64,000 bases of DNA from Oscillospiraceae bacterium (GCA_017458065.1 JAFTGD010000055.1:22177-86176); one strand, 5' to 3'; positions 16,359 to 25,926 are shown, counted from the stretch's first letter. The notes: generated by a model from the sequence alone, not told the origin. Numbers and translations: made by a program.

Positions 16359-17735
16359 TTATATCATTTCTTCGGGGTGGAAGACCTCGTCGAAGCGCTC
16401 CGGCGTGAGGAAGCCCAGCTTCACACAGGCCTCTTTCAGCGAGATGCCCTCCTGAAAGGCGAGCTTTGCGGTTTTCGCCGCGTTCTCATAACCGATGTAG
16501 GGGTTCAGCGCCGTGACCAGCATCAGCGACTGCTCCAGGTTCCGGCGCATCTTTTCCTCGTCCGCCCTGATTCCCCTGACACAGTTTGCGGTGAAAGAGC
16601 GGATGGACTCTGCCGTCAGCCGCACCGACTGCAGGAAGTTATACGCAATCACCGGAAGGAACACGTTGAGCTCAAAGTTGCCCTGGGAGGCGGCGATGCC
16701 GACGGCGGTATCGTTGCCCATCACCTGGACCGCCACCATGGTCACCTGCTCGCACTGGGTAGGGTTGACCTTGCCCGGCATGATGGAGCTGCCCGGCTCA
16801 TTCTCCGGGATGCGGATCTCGCCCAGGCCGCAGCGCGGGCCGCTGGCAAGCCAGCGCACGTCGTTTGCGATCTTCATCATATCGGCCGCCAGCGCCTTGA
16901 CCGCCCCGTGGGCAAAGACCAGCTCGTCCCGTGAGGTCAGGGCGTGGAACTTGTTCCCCGCTGTCACAAAGGGCTTTCCGGTGAGGGCGGCGATCTCCGC
17001 CGCCGCTTTTTCGGCAAAGCCGTCCGGCGCGTTGAGCCCGGTGCCGACCGCCGTGCCGCCCAGCGCCAGTTCATACAGCGGGCCGAGGGCCAGCCGCAGG
17101 AGCTCCAGATCCCGCTCCAGCGAACTGCGCCAGCCGCTTATCTCCTGGGAAAAGGCGATGGGTACCGCATCCTGCAGGTGGGTCCTGCCGCTCTTCACGA
17201 TCCCGGCGTTTTTCTCCTCCAGATCCCTCAGCACCGCGACCAACTCCTCCACCGCGGGCAGCAGCCGGTCCTCCAGCGCAAGCGCCGCCGCGATGTGCAG
17301 TGCCGTGGGGAAGGTGTCGTTCGATGACTGGCTCATGTTCACATCGTCGTTCGGATGGCAGAGCTTTTCGCCCGCAAGCTCGTTTGCGCGGTTGGCGATG
17401 ACCTCGTTGGCGTTCATGTTGGACTGGGTCCCGGACCCGGTCTGCCATACCACCAGCGGAAAATGCTCGTCCAGTTTCCCTTCTGCGACCTCGGCAGCGG
17501 CCTGCTCGATCACTGCCAGCTTCTCAGCGGTCATCTTCTGCGGGTTCAGCACGCGGTTAACCCGGGCGGCGGCCTGCTTCAGGATGCCGAAGGCATAGAT
17601 GATCTCTTTCGGCATGGTCTCGCGCCCGACCCCGATGCGGAAATTCATGCAGCTGCGCTGGGTCTGGGCGCCCCAGTACCGGTCGGCCGGCACCCGGACC
17701 TCGCCCATGGAATCGTGTTCAATGCGGTAATCCAT
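16359..17735 (-). CDS. fumC: Fumarate hydratase, class II
   Basis: A 458-residue oxygen-stable fumarase converting fumarate and L-malate. It carries the superfamily signature GSSIMPGKVNPTQCEQ, the GRTHLQDAVPIAFSQE block and SSNDTFPTALHIA. I set the start at 17735 because GGGGGA sits 5 nt upstream; the in-frame ATG at 17762 would add nine unconserved residues. It is last in an operon after an alcohol dehydrogenase and an aconitase-like hydratase, which hints that it serves a specific catabolic route and not only the central pathway. Confidence 0.95.
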   Translation of the reverse strand: MDYRIEHDSMGEVRVPADRYWGAQTQRSCMNFRIGVGRETMPKEIIYAFGILKQAAARVNRVLNPQKMTAEKLAVIEQAAAEVAEGKLDEHFPLVVWQTGSGTQSNMNANEVIANRANELAGEKLCHPNDDVNMSQSSNDTFPTALHIAAALALEDRLLPAVEELVAVLRDLEEKNAGIVKSGRTHLQDAVPIAFSQEISGWRSSLERDLELLRLALGPLYELALGGTAVGTGLNAPDGFAEKAAAEIAALTGKPFVTAGNKFHALTSRDELVFAHGAVKALAADMMKIANDVRWLASGPRCGLGEIRIPENEPGSSIMPGKVNPTQCEQVTMVAVQVMGNDTAVGIAASQGNFELNVFLPVIAYNFLQSVRLTAESIRSFTANCVRGIRADEEKMRRNLEQSLMLVTALNPYIGYENAAKTAKLAFQEGISLKEACVKLGFLTPERFDEVFHPEEMI

Positions 17736-17774
17736 TTGGTTCCCCCGAGTTGTAAAGATCAAATTCTTATTCCG

Positions 17775-20069
17775 TCACAGGCCCTTGCGGCTGCGGTTGT
17801 AGTTGATGAGGCAGCCGGCCTTGACGATCTTCCGTTCGTCCTCCGTCATGTCGGCCACATAGAGGCTGAGTCTCTTTGCCTTGCCATCCTTGATCCAGTA
17901 GGCCGGGATATCGCCCAGATCGCCGTCCAGGGCTGCGCGGACACCGGGAACATAGATATAGTCCCCGACTTCAAATTCCGGCTCCTCCCTCATCTGGAAG
18001 GGGATCATGCCCCAGTTCATGACGTTCGAGCGGTAGCGCTTGGTAGCGTATTCCTTCGTGATATTCGCGAGCCCGCCGATCACGCGCTGGCAGGAGGCCG
18101 CCTGCTCGCGGGCGGAGCCGTCTCCCGGCTTCACCGCGTAGATCATCGAGCCGATCTCGGTCTCCATGGCGTCGGTCTTCTGCTGCCCTTGGATGCCCCG
18201 GATCACGCCATAGACCTCTTTGAGCTCCAGCTCCAGCTCACAGACGTTCTCTCCTGCGACGCGGGCCTTCTCCAGCCGGTCGACTTCCTTGGAGCGCCCG
18301 ACATAGTCCGGGTCCCGGCGGCAGAGCGTGAACTCCGCCAGTCCCAGCGGGTTGGAGCGGTAGGATGAGGTCTCCCCGGAGGGGATCAGCTCGTCCGTGG
18401 TGGTCACCGGGTCCATGATCTTCGAGCAGACCTTCAGGAGGATGTTGTCTGTGAGGGCGCTCATCTCGGGCCAGTCCTTGATGTTCGGCCCGTAGACCAG
18501 GTCCTCGCCCGTCGCCTTTTCATAGCCGAAGTAGACGCGCCGGTCGTAGACCGTGCGGTCAAAGGTGTATTCCGGCACCTCGCCCCAGCCGTCAAAGGCC
18601 GCGGCGGAGGTCAGCACGCCACCGTTGGCGGCCGTCGCGGCGATGGACCGCGCGTCCATCAGGGCCACGGCGGACATCTGTGCGTTGCCCGGCTTCGAGC
18701 CCTCGCGGTTCGGGAAGTTGCGGGTGGTGTGGCGCACCGAGAGGCCGTTGTTGCAGGGGGTGTCGCCCGCGCCGAAGCAGGGGCCGCAGAAGGCCGTGCG
18801 AATGACCGCGCCCGCCTCCATCAGGTCCGCGATATAGCCCTGGCGGGTGAGGTTCAGGAAAACGGGCTGGGAGGAAGGATAGACCGAGAGGCTGAACTCG
18901 CCGTCGCCGCAGCTCTTCCCGCGCAGGAGCCTTGCCGCTTCCACGACGTTGGTGTAGTTGCCGCCCGCGCAGCCGGCGATGATCCCCTGCTGCACATGGA
19001 GCTTTCCGCCCCGCACCTTGTCCAGGAGGGTATAGGGAGCGCGGCCTCCGGAGACCTTTTCCGCCTCCTTCTCCACAAGGGCGAGGATATCCGTGAGGTT
19101 TGCGTTCAGTTCGTCGATCTCATAGGTGTTGGAGGGGTGGAATGGGAGCGCGATCATGGGTTTCACGGCGGAGAGATCCACATAGACGCAGCCGTCGTAG
19201 TAGGCGACGCCCGCCGGGTTCAGCTCCCGGTAGTCCTCCACCCTGCCGTGGGCGGTGAGGAAGGCTTTTGTCTCCCCGTCCGTGCGCCAGACCGAGCTCA
19301 GACAGGTGGTCTCGGTGGTCATGACGTCGATGCCGTTGCGGTAGTCGGCGGACATGGAGGCGACCCCGGGACCGACGAACTCCATCACCTTATTCTTGAC
19401 ATAGCCGTTTTTGAACACGGCGCCGATGATCGCAAGGGCGATGTCCTGCGGACCGACAAAAGGCTGAGGCTTTCCGTCAAGATAGACCGCCACCACGCCG
19501 GGATAGGCCACGTCGTAGGTGTCCCGCAGCAGCTGCTTGACCAGCTCTCCGCCGCCCTCGCCGATGGCCATGGTGCCCAGCGCGCCGTAACGGGTGTGGG
19601 AATCCGAGCCCAGGATCATCTTCCCGCAGCCGGCATGCATCTCGCGCATGTACTGGTGGATGACCGCCATGTGGGGCGGGACATAGATGCCGCCGTATTT
19701 CTTCGCCGCCGAGAGGCCGAACATGTGGTCGTCCTCGTTGATGGTGCCGCCCACCGCCGCCAGACTGTTGTGGCAGTTGGTCAGCACATAGGGGATCGGG
19801 AAGCGCTCCATGCCCGAGGCCTTGGCCGTCTGGATGATGCCGACAAAGGTGATGTCGTGCGAAGCCATCGCGTCAAAGCGCAGCCGCAGATGCTCCATAT
19901 CCTCAGCGCTGTTGTGCGCCTTCAGGATGGAGTAAGCGATCGTCCCTTTCCGGGCCTCCGCCCGGTCCGGATCCTTTCCGCAGCGGGCACGGAGTTTTTC
20001 CGTCTCCTGCTCCGGGATCAGCTCTTTTCCGTCGACCAGATAAACACCGCCGTCATATAAGCGAACCAC
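17775..20069 (-). CDS. Aconitase-superfamily hydratase (YbhJ-like)
   Basis: A 764-residue protein of the aconitase/homoaconitase superfamily. Features are [20 protein letters not shown] near residue 155, a Cys in [12 protein letters not shown], and [10 protein letters not shown] with the cluster cysteines, so a 4Fe-4S centre is likely. It is nearer to E. coli YbhJ than to housekeeping AcnA or AcnB; YbhJ-type substrates are not established. It starts with GTG at 20069 after GAGGAGG. It lies 13 bp after the alcohol dehydrogenase and 39 bp before fumC. The reaction is probably hydration or dehydration of a tricarboxylic acid; the exact substrate is open. Confidence 0.85.
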   Translation of the reverse strand: MVRLYDGGVYLVDGKELIPEQETEKLRARCGKDPDRAEARKGTIAYSILKAHNSAEDMEHLRLRFDAMASHDITFVGIIQTAKASGMERFPIPYVLTNCHNSLAAVGGTINEDDHMFGLSAAKKYGGIYVPPHMAVIHQYMREMHAGCGKMILGSDSHTRYGALGTMAIGEGGGELVKQLLRDTYDVAYPGVVAVYLDGKPQPFVGPQDIALAIIGAVFKNGYVKNKVMEFVGPGVASMSADYRNGIDVMTTETTCLSSVWRTDGETKAFLTAHGRVEDYRELNPAGVAYYDGCVYVDLSAVKPMIALPFHPSNTYEIDELNANLTDILALVEKEAEKVSGGRAPYTLLDKVRGGKLHVQQGIIAGCAGGNYTNVVEAARLLRGKSCGDGEFSLSVYPSSQPVFLNLTRQGYIADLMEAGAVIRTAFCGPCFGAGDTPCNNGLSVRHTTRNFPNREGSKPGNAQMSAVALMDARSIAATAANGGVLTSAAAFDGWGEVPEYTFDRTVYDRRVYFGYEKATGEDLVYGPNIKDWPEMSALTDNILLKVCSKIMDPVTTTDELIPSGETSSYRSNPLGLAEFTLCRRDPDYVGRSKEVDRLEKARVAGENVCELELELKEVYGVIRGIQGQQKTDAMETEIGSMIYAVKPGDGSAREQAASCQRVIGGLANITKEYATKRYRSNVMNWGMIPFQMREEPEFEVGDYIYVPGVRAALDGDLGDIPAYWIKDGKAKRLSLYVADMTEDERKIVKAGCLINYNRSRKGL

Positions 20070-20082
20070 CGTATTGTCCTCC

Positions 20083-21180
20083 TCAAAATTCCTTTTGCAG
20101 CATTGCCGCGATCTCTTCCATCCGTACCGTACCCACCGTGTTGTGGACCGTGCCGTTGTGCTCCCAGCGCGGAAGCGCTGTCCGGATTTCGTCCTCCGTC
20201 AGTTGGATGCCGCGGACCGGGACGGTTTTCTCCACCAGCCGGCAGAGCGCTTCTTCACTGGTGCCGCATGCAGCGTAAAAAGCCTCGCTCAGCTGCGGCT
20301 CGCACTCGCGGACGTGGCGGAGCAGCTCCGGCATAAACACCGCGCTGGCAAAACCGTGGGGGATACCATAATTCTCTGTCAGATAATACCCGACGTTGTG
20401 GGGGAACACGGTTCCGGTCGGGTTGATGGCCATGCCGCCCAGGATCGACGCCTGGTAAAGCGCCTCTCTCTGCTCCGGCGTCGGCAGGTCCCCGCTCCCG
20501 GCAAGCTGCTGCAACACCGGGAGCCCCAGCTTCACGCCCCGGACCGAGAATGTCCGGGAGAAGAGGTCCGCCTTTTTGCTGAAATAGCTCTCCACACAGT
20601 GGGCGAGTGCGTCGATCCCGGTGGAGAGGGTCGCGCCGCGCGGCAGGGACATGGTGTACCGCGCATCCCCCAGCGCCAGGGCGGCATAGACCCGCCGGTC
20701 GTGGATGCTGTGCTTCCTGCCGCGGGAGTCGGTCAGGACCGAGACCGATGTCACTTCGCTGCCGGTCCCCGCCGTCGTGCCGATCAGCACGATCGGCAGC
20801 GGCGCATTCGGCCACACGGCGGAATAGAACCCCTCTTCCGTCATATCCGGGTTGGCCGCGAAAACACCGACCGCCTTTGCCGCGTCCAGCGGAGAGCCCC
20901 CGCCGATCCCGATCACAAATTCCGCCCCTGCCTCATGGGCGAGGCGGCCCCCCTCCTGACAGGAGGCGAGCGTCGGGTTCGGTGCGATACCGGAAAAGCA
21001 GCTGTATTCGATCCCCTGAGACCGGAGCGCCGCCTCCGTGTCGTCCAGCGCGCCGGAGCGTTTCGCCACGCTCCCGCCTGTCACGATCAGACAGCGTTTC
21101 CCATAGCGGGCCAGCTTCTCCGCGTTCTTCTCAACACAGTTTGGCCCTGTGATCAGCTCTGTCGGCATATAGAATTGCAT
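20083..21180 (-). CDS. Iron-containing alcohol dehydrogenase
   Basis: A 365-residue group III alcohol dehydrogenase. The NAD site is [30 protein letters not shown] follows, and metal ligands are expected in [16 protein letters not shown] and [17 protein letters not shown] 21180 follows GAGGGA by 5 nt; an in-frame start at 21273 would add 31 residues with no ribosome site. It is first in the operon with the hydratase and fumC, so it probably oxidises or reduces a hydroxy acid or its semialdehyde in that route. Substrate unknown. Confidence 0.88.
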   Translation of the reverse strand: MQFYMPTELITGPNCVEKNAEKLARYGKRCLIVTGGSVAKRSGALDDTEAALRSQGIEYSCFSGIAPNPTLASCQEGGRLAHEAGAEFVIGIGGGSPLDAAKAVGVFAANPDMTEEGFYSAVWPNAPLPIVLIGTTAGTGSEVTSVSVLTDSRGRKHSIHDRRVYAALALGDARYTMSLPRGATLSTGIDALAHCVESYFSKKADLFSRTFSVRGVKLGLPVLQQLAGSGDLPTPEQREALYQASILGGMAINPTGTVFPHNVGYYLTENYGIPHGFASAVFMPELLRHVRECEPQLSEAFYAACGTSEEALCRLVEKTVPVRGIQLTEDEIRTALPRWEHNGTVHNTVGTVRMEEIAAMLQKEF

Positions 21181-21284
21181 CGCAGTCCCTCGTTTCAATT
21201 GAGCTTCTGTTCCCATGAAAAATCTGAATGTCATCTTACTACTCCGCCGCGGTGAGGTCAAGCGCCGGATCAACTTTTTCTTTC

Positions 21285-21313
21285 TTGTCAGAGTCCATGC
21301 GGGATGCTACAAT
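21285..21313 (+). promoter_or_regulatory. Promoter of ylmH
   Basis: TTGTCA (21285-21290) and TACAAT (21308-21313) are separated by 17 bp, 56 bp upstream of the ylmH start. The same TGC-TACAAT extended form is used by the cysteine desulfurase promoter at 24561. Confidence 0.7.
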
Positions 21314-21368
21314 AAGTTCCTGCGGCACTGCCGGGAGCATCAATAATACGCAGACAGGACGGACGAAC

Positions 21369-22127
21369 ATGGAAGATACGGAACTGCTGAAGCGGGCGGA
21401 GGACCTCTGTCGCCGCTGCGCCAAAACCTGGGATATGACGAACACCGCTTTCCTGACGCCCGCCGAGCGTCTGCTGCTCCGGAAGCAGTTGCGCCGTGAC
21501 GATCGGGTCCGGATGCTGTTCTACGGCGGCTATGACGACTGCGAGCGCAGCGTCGCCTTCTTTCTGCCGGAGGAGGGCACCGAAGAAGGGGAAGAGGTCC
21601 CGGACTCCGTGCGTCATGCCATCCGGGCGGTGTGCTTCAAAGCCTACTTCGGCGAGCCGGGACACCGGGACTATCTCGGGGCACTGCTGGCCTCCGGCAT
21701 TGCCCGCGACCGGCTCGGGGACATCCTGATCAGCGGCACGGAGGCGACGGTCTTCTGCCTCCCGGGTATCCTGCAGCATCTGCTGACAGTCGACCGGATC
21801 GGCAGGGTCAGCGTCAAGGCTGAGGAACTGCCTCTTGACGCGGTCACGGTCCCGAAGCGGGAGCGGAAGGAGAAGAGCATCTCGGTCATGAGCATGCGGC
21901 TGGACGCCGTCGCCGCCGGGATCTTCAACCTCTCCCGGACCTCCTGCGCAAAGCTCATCGCCGAGGGGAACCTGAGCTTCAACTACAGCGTCTGCATGAA
22001 GGCGGACACTCCCGTGCACGAGGGCGATGTGATCTCGCTCCGCGGCCACGGAAAAGCCGTTGTGGGCGGGCTCGGCGGCAGCTCCCGCAAGGGACGGCAG
22101 TTTGTAACGGTGGAAATCTATGCCTGA
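21369..22127 (+). CDS. ylmH: YlmH-type S4-domain RNA-binding protein
   Basis: A 253-residue cytosolic protein with the YlmH N-terminal domain (FLTPAERLLLRKQL, MLFYGGYDDCERSVAFFLP) and a C-terminal S4 RNA-binding domain (MRLDAVAAGIFNLSRTSCAK, then LSFNYSVCMKAD). YlmH proteins bind the ribosome or tRNA and help in quality control of stalled ribosomes in Bacillus. In many Firmicutes it sits in the sepF-divIVA cluster, but here it stands apart before a hydrolase gene. The start is the ATG at 21369, where family similarity begins. Confidence 0.9.
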   Translation: MEDTELLKRAEDLCRRCAKTWDMTNTAFLTPAERLLLRKQLRRDDRVRMLFYGGYDDCERSVAFFLPEEGTEEGEEVPDSVRHAIRAVCFKAYFGEPGHRDYLGALLASGIARDRLGDILISGTEATVFCLPGILQHLLTVDRIGRVSVKAEELPLDAVTVPKRERKEKSISVMSMRLDAVAAGIFNLSRTSCAKLIAEGNLSFNYSVCMKADTPVHEGDVISLRGHGKAVVGGLGGSSRKGRQFVTVEIYA

Positions 22128-22141
22128 CGGGTGATGCCTCT

Positions 22142-23086
22142 ATGATACTTTTGATTGTTCTTCTGATTCCGGCAGCGGTCTTTCTCGGGATCTGCTTCTG
22201 GATCTACCGCTTCGCGTTTTACTCCCCGAACAAGACGCAGAACGACGACCATTCCGTCGCGCACACGCCTCAGATGGACCCGATGCGGGAACATATCATG
22301 GGGATGATCGACGCGGCGAGGGCCATTCCGTATGAGCCGGTTTCCATCTACTCTCACGACGGTCTTGAGCTCCATGCAAAGTATTACCATCAGCAGGACG
22401 GCGCCCCGCTGGATATCTGCTTCCACGGCTATCGCGGGACCCCGGCCAGGGATTTCAGCGGCGGGACGCAGATCATGCGCCGGGAAGGGCACAACATCCT
22501 GATGATCGAAGAGCGGGCACAGTGCGGAAGCGCCGGCCACACCATCACCTTCGGCATCCAGGAGCGCTACGACTGTCTCGACTGGCTGGATTACGCCGTG
22601 GGCCGTTTCGGTCCCGAGGTAAAAATCATCCTTGTCGGTATCTCCATGGGGGCTGCAACGGTCCTGATGGCATCGGAGCTCCGTCTCCCCGCGCAGGTCG
22701 TCGGTATCATCGCCGACTGCCCCTACACCTCACCCCTCGCCATTATCCGCAAGGTGAGCCGTGAGGATATGCATCTGCTGCCCAGGACCGGAGGCTTCTT
22801 CGCCACTGCGGCAGCCAGGATCTTCGGCCGCTTTCGTCTGAACGCCGCCAGCGCCCTTGAGGCAGTGCGCCATACCAGGGTTCCGATCCTTCTGATTCAC
22901 GGGGAGGAGGACCATTTTGTCCCCTGCGGGATGAGCCGGGAGATCCATGCGGCCAATCCCGCCATGACCGAGCTGCACACCTTCCCGGATGCCGGACATG
23001 GGCTCAGCTTTCTGGTAGATCCCGCGCGCTATGAGAACCTCGTCACTTCCTTCAGCAACCGTGTGCTGAACACAGAACAAGCTTAA
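22142..23086 (+). CDS. Membrane-anchored alpha/beta hydrolase
   Basis: A 314-residue protein with an N-terminal TM helix (about 2-25) and an alpha/beta hydrolase domain. The nucleophile elbow is VGISMGAAT, the oxyanion region is ICFHGYRGTP, the acid lies in LIHGEEDHFVP and the His in DAGHGLSF. It is probably a serine esterase or lipase tethered to the membrane. It follows ylmH by 14 bp with GGTGATG before the ATG, so they may be cotranscribed. Substrate unknown. Confidence 0.85.
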   Translation: MILLIVLLIPAAVFLGICFWIYRFAFYSPNKTQNDDHSVAHTPQMDPMREHIMGMIDAARAIPYEPVSIYSHDGLELHAKYYHQQDGAPLDICFHGYRGTPARDFSGGTQIMRREGHNILMIEERAQCGSAGHTITFGIQERYDCLDWLDYAVGRFGPEVKIILVGISMGAATVLMASELRLPAQVVGIIADCPYTSPLAIIRKVSREDMHLLPRTGGFFATAAARIFGRFRLNAASALEAVRHTRVPILLIHGEEDHFVPCGMSREIHAANPAMTELHTFPDAGHGLSFLVDPARYENLVTSFSNRVLNTEQA

Positions 23087-23189
23087 TGATCTTGAGATTC
23101 GCGCTTCCAACCGCTTCCGGCGGGATTTAAAACTGATCGCCCGCCGCGGCCTAAACTCGCTTTGCCTTATTGCATCCTTTCATAACCGT

Positions 23190-23236
23190 TTGATGGGAAG
23201 CCAGGGATATGACCTGGCCTCCCATCAATCTTTTAT
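23190..23236 (+). terminator. Terminator after the alpha/beta hydrolase
   Basis: TTGATGGGA (23190-23198) pairs with TCCCATCAA (23220-23228), with an inner GCCAGG/CCTGGC stem, followed by TCTTTTATC. Confidence 0.75.
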
Positions 23237-23271
23237 CGTCAGCTGCGATTGAGAAAGAAGTATAATGATCA

Positions 23272-23337
23272 CTACAGCCTTTCTTCGAGGAGCTTTTCGA
23301 CCTCCGCAGGAAGACTCAATTCTTTATAGTTTCCCAT
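23272..23337 (-). pseudogene. Stub of an RsbW-like anti-sigma kinase gene
   Basis: A 21-codon frame with a good ribosome site (GGAGATACC) encodes MGNYKELSLPAEVEKLLEER and one more residue before TAG. The KELSLPAEVE start resembles the N-terminus of RsbW-type ATP-binding kinases, which normally run to about 140 residues. It directly follows a phosphatase tail fragment, the usual PP2C-RsbW gene order. I read it as a truncated remnant; a free small peptide is possible. Confidence 0.45.
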
Positions 23338-23364
23338 TTTGCTGGTATCTCCTTTTTATTCCAG

Positions 23365-23460
23365 TCAGAACAAAATGAGATCGTCAAACTGCTCCGCCTC
23401 CAGCACAAAGCCACCCACAGCTCTGTACATTTTTTCAGCACTTCCATGGGCTCGACATGC
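23365..23460 (-). pseudogene. C-terminal remnant of a PP2C/SpoIIE-type phosphatase
   Basis: The last 31 codons before a TGA read MYRAVGGFVLEAEQFDDLIL then F. The QFDD motif with following hydrophobic residues is the conserved C-terminal element of SpoIIE/RsbU-type phosphatases. The upstream part is replaced by the flavodoxin-fold gene. The same motif appears in the fragment at 24133-24492. Confidence 0.5.
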
Positions 23461-23467
23461 TCTGCTG

Positions 23468-24040
23468 TTACGAAACCAGATCTGTCAGAGCATCCTCTGC
23501 ATCGCTCATAATCGCGCTGACGTCCGCACCGTAAATATCAAGGCCGACAGCTTCAATTTTTCTGACATCTTGAATGCCATAGTAATTCTGTGCCAGAGCT
23601 TTAACATATCCGAATCCATAATCCTCCGGAACAAAAAAGCCTCCTGCTGTTGTCACATAAAACAGCCTGCTAGCCTTGCAAAGAGCGACAGGCACCCCCT
23701 CTTCCGAATATTTGAAAGTAATACCGACCACATTGATCTGCTCCAAATACTGCTTTACCATAGCCGGAAAAGAGAGATCCCAGAACGGTGCCGCAATCAC
23801 GATGGTTTCCGCTTCCGCAAAACGACGTGCAAGATCAAACATCGGGTTCTGAAATTCACCTTTGGAAATAAGTCGGTCTCGCTTACCAAGATATTCCTCG
23901 TTAACGACAGGGAAATCGATTTTCTCCAGCTTGAGTTCCTCATAGGGGTTTCCTAGCTTTAAGAGCAATTGTTCTGCCAGTCTCTTGGTTCTGGATTCTT
24001 TTCGCACACAACCATTCACATAAAGTATCGGTCTTTCCAT
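23468..24040 (-). CDS. Flavodoxin-fold NAD(P)H oxidoreductase
   Basis: A 190-residue cytosolic flavoprotein of the NAD(P)H-quinone reductase/azoreductase type. It begins ILYVNGCVRKESRTKRLAEQ, where the flavin phosphate loop is expected, and contains TIVIAAPFWDLSFPAMVKQY and YVTTAGGFFVPEDYGF. I set the start at 24040 because GAGGTG precedes it by 5 nt; an in-frame ATG at 24091 would add 17 residues. It is flanked on both sides by pieces of phosphatase genes, so it seems to have been inserted into, or left over from, a rearranged locus. Confidence 0.82.
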   Translation of the reverse strand: MERPILYVNGCVRKESRTKRLAEQLLLKLGNPYEELKLEKIDFPVVNEEYLGKRDRLISKGEFQNPMFDLARRFAEAETIVIAAPFWDLSFPAMVKQYLEQINVVGITFKYSEEGVPVALCKASRLFYVTTAGGFFVPEDYGFGYVKALAQNYYGIQDVRKIEAVGLDIYGADVSAIMSDAEDALTDLVS

Positions 24041-24132
24041 GTTGCACCTCACTAAGTCCCTATTTGTATATCTAATACCACAAGCTGACATTTCATGTCA
24101 AATTCCGAGTGATTCCGTACATGATGCGGCAA

Positions 24133-24492
24133 TCAAGTTTCTGAATTCTGTGCTCCGCTTCCACCGAAATAATCAAAGATCAGCATAGTGATATCGTCAA
24201 ACTGCATCGCGCCTTCAGCAAAGCTGTTGATATCCTCCTGTAGTTGATGGAGAAAATCCGACAGCTCGGATTCCGGATGCTGATTCAGCGAGGACAGCAT
24301 GCGGTCTGTCCCGAAGAGCTCATTCTTCTGATTGGCAGCTTCCGGAACACCAGGCTGACTGTGTCCTTCAAATATAAGAATTGTGTCTTTCAAGTCACGT
24401 AAATCGCTTGACACATTATAAAACAAACGAAATGCAGATTCAAGAAACTGTATGAGGAAAGTCGCTGTACCAATCTGCTTTCGTAGGAGCAC
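24133..24492 (-). pseudogene. Decayed C-terminal part of a PP2C/SpoIIE-type phosphatase
   Basis: A frame of 119 residues. From about residue 36 it follows the phosphatase end: DTILIFEGHSQPGVPEAANQ corresponds to the usual LILYTDGVTEA segment with the metal-binding Asp-Gly lost, then NELFGTDRMLSSLN and QFDDITMLIFDYF. The N-terminal three quarters are missing. With the remnants at 23272-23460 it indicates former phosphatase-kinase genes here. Confidence 0.6.
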
Positions 24493-24560
24493 AAAAGCGA
24501 TGCTTGCCAGTACTTATCGCATTTGCATACTAGTTAATAATACCCAATGAAAAGCCATTC

Positions 24561-24589
24561 TTGCCAGAAGCAGATCAAAATGCTACAAT
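24561..24589 (+). promoter_or_regulatory. Promoter of the cysteine desulfurase gene
   Basis: TTGCCA (24561-24566) and TACAAT (24584-24589) are 17 bp apart with TGC before the -10 box, 29 bp upstream of the start codon. Confidence 0.7.
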
Positions 24590-24617
24590 ACTCGGAGAAT
24601 CTTGAATGGAGTAATCA

Positions 24618-25748
24618 ATGATGCATTATCTGGATAATTCCGCTACAACGCAGGTCTGCCCGGAGGCCGCGCAGGCCGCGCTTTTCGCCATGACAGAGGC
24701 CTTCGGCAACCCCAGTTCCACCCATACCGCCGGCCGCGAGGCCAAAAAGCTGCTCGACCGCTCCCGGTCTTCGGTCGCGGCCGCCCTCGGCTGCACCCCG
24801 GGTGAGCTGATCTTCACCTCCTGCGGCTCGGAGAGCGACAACTGGGCGCTGCTCTCGGGCGCTGAGAGTATGAAGCGCAAGGGCAAACACATTATCAGCT
24901 CCATTGCCGAGCACGATGCTATCCGCCGCAGCCTCGACCTGCTGGAGGAACGCGGTTTTGAAGTCACCCGACTGAAGCCCGGCACCGACGGCGCGGTCTC
25001 CGCGGACGCCGTCCGCGAGGCGCTCCGGGAGGACACTGTCCTGGTGTCGCTGATGCTGGTCAACAACGAGACCGGCGCCATTACCGATATCGCCGGCGTC
25101 TCCGCGGCGCTCAAAGCCGCAGGCTCTCCCGCCCTGCTGCACACCGACGCCGTGCAGGCTTTTATGAAGATCCCCTTCTCCCCGAAAGCGCTGGGCGCCG
25201 ACATGATCAGCGTCAGCGGACACAAGATCCACGCCCCCAAGGGAATCGGCGCACTGTACGTCCGCAAGGGTCTCCGTCTGAAGCCGATGCTTGTCGGCGG
25301 CAGCCAGGAGGAGGGACGCCGCGCCGGAACCGAGGCCACGGCACAGATCGCCGCCTTCGCCGCCGCCTGTGACGTCGCCGCGCCCAAGCTCAAAGAAAAC
25401 GCCGAGAAGATGCGCGCCCAGCGGGAAGAGATCATCCGCCGTCTGCAGGCAGATATCCCGGAGCTGCGCATCATCGGCGGAGGCGCGCCGCACATCCTTT
25501 CCATCTCCCTGCCCGGCTGGCGCAGCGAGGTACTGATGAACTATCTGGAGGCCCGGGAGGTCTACGTCTCGAAGAGTTCCGCCTGTAAGAAGGGCGCCCG
25601 CAGTCACGTCCTGGAGGCCATGGGTCTGGATTCCCGGACCATCGACGGCGCGCTGCGCATCGGTCTCTGCCGCTACACCGCGCAGGAGGACATCGACGCG
25701 CTGTGTCTCGGTCTCCGGGACGCCCACGCGACGCTGGCCCACCGATAA
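24618..25748 (+). CDS. Cysteine desulfurase (NifS/IscS family)
   Basis: A 376-residue PLP enzyme that takes sulfur from cysteine as a protein persulfide. It starts YLDNSATTQVCPEAAQAA; the PLP lysine is in SVSGHKIHAPKGIGALYV; the catalytic Cys is in SSACKKGARSHVL on a mobile loop. RRAGTEATAQIAAF is the substrate-binding block. Many Clostridia have such a gene next to thiI, but here it stands alone. It could feed tRNA thiolation or the SufBC-like scaffold at 53-54.7 kb. The MM start follows GGAG. Confidence 0.93.
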   Translation: MMHYLDNSATTQVCPEAAQAALFAMTEAFGNPSSTHTAGREAKKLLDRSRSSVAAALGCTPGELIFTSCGSESDNWALLSGAESMKRKGKHIISSIAEHDAIRRSLDLLEERGFEVTRLKPGTDGAVSADAVREALREDTVLVSLMLVNNETGAITDIAGVSAALKAAGSPALLHTDAVQAFMKIPFSPKALGADMISVSGHKIHAPKGIGALYVRKGLRLKPMLVGGSQEEGRRAGTEATAQIAAFAAACDVAAPKLKENAEKMRAQREEIIRRLQADIPELRIIGGGAPHILSISLPGWRSEVLMNYLEAREVYVSKSSACKKGARSHVLEAMGLDSRTIDGALRIGLCRYTAQEDIDALCLGLRDAHATLAHR

Positions 25749-25776
25749 TACCAATCTAATAAATAGTATAAAAAGT

Positions 25777-25824
25777 TACTCCCGTTCTGAGATTTCCGAT
25801 TGACAAATTCTCAGAACGGGAGTA
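25777..25824. repeat. Perfect 16-bp inverted repeat with 16-nt loop
   Basis: TACTCCCGTTCTGAGA (25777-25792) and its exact complement (25809-25824) flank a 16-nt centre. It sits 29 bp after the desulfurase stop and is followed by CCGTTATTTTCGG. It may be a first terminator or the ends of a small mobile palindrome. Confidence 0.6.
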
Positions 25825-25895
25825 CCGTTATTTTCGGGATCGGACCGCAATTGTCCGCTCCCCTTCTCCGTGGATTTCCACGGTTTTTATATCCG

Positions 25896-25926
25896 CTCCG
25901 GCCTTATCCGGCCGGAGTGTTTTTTT
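25896..25926 (+). terminator. Terminator after the cysteine desulfurase
   Basis: CTCCGGCC and GGCCGGAG form an 8-bp stem around TTATCC, followed by TGTTTTTTT. The U-run overlaps the stop codon of the convergent mtaB gene. Confidence 0.85.

Noticed and set aside
18729-20060. Long plus-strand frame opposite the aconitase-like hydratase.
   Set aside because: The product is His/Asp/Val/Gly-rich with no family motifs, while the opposite strand encodes conserved cluster cysteines and the superfamily signature.
23339-23956. Plus-strand frame of 205 codons opposite the flavodoxin-fold gene.
   Set aside because: No ribosome site or family features; the minus-strand frame has GAGGTG before its ATG and clear flavodoxin-fold blocks.
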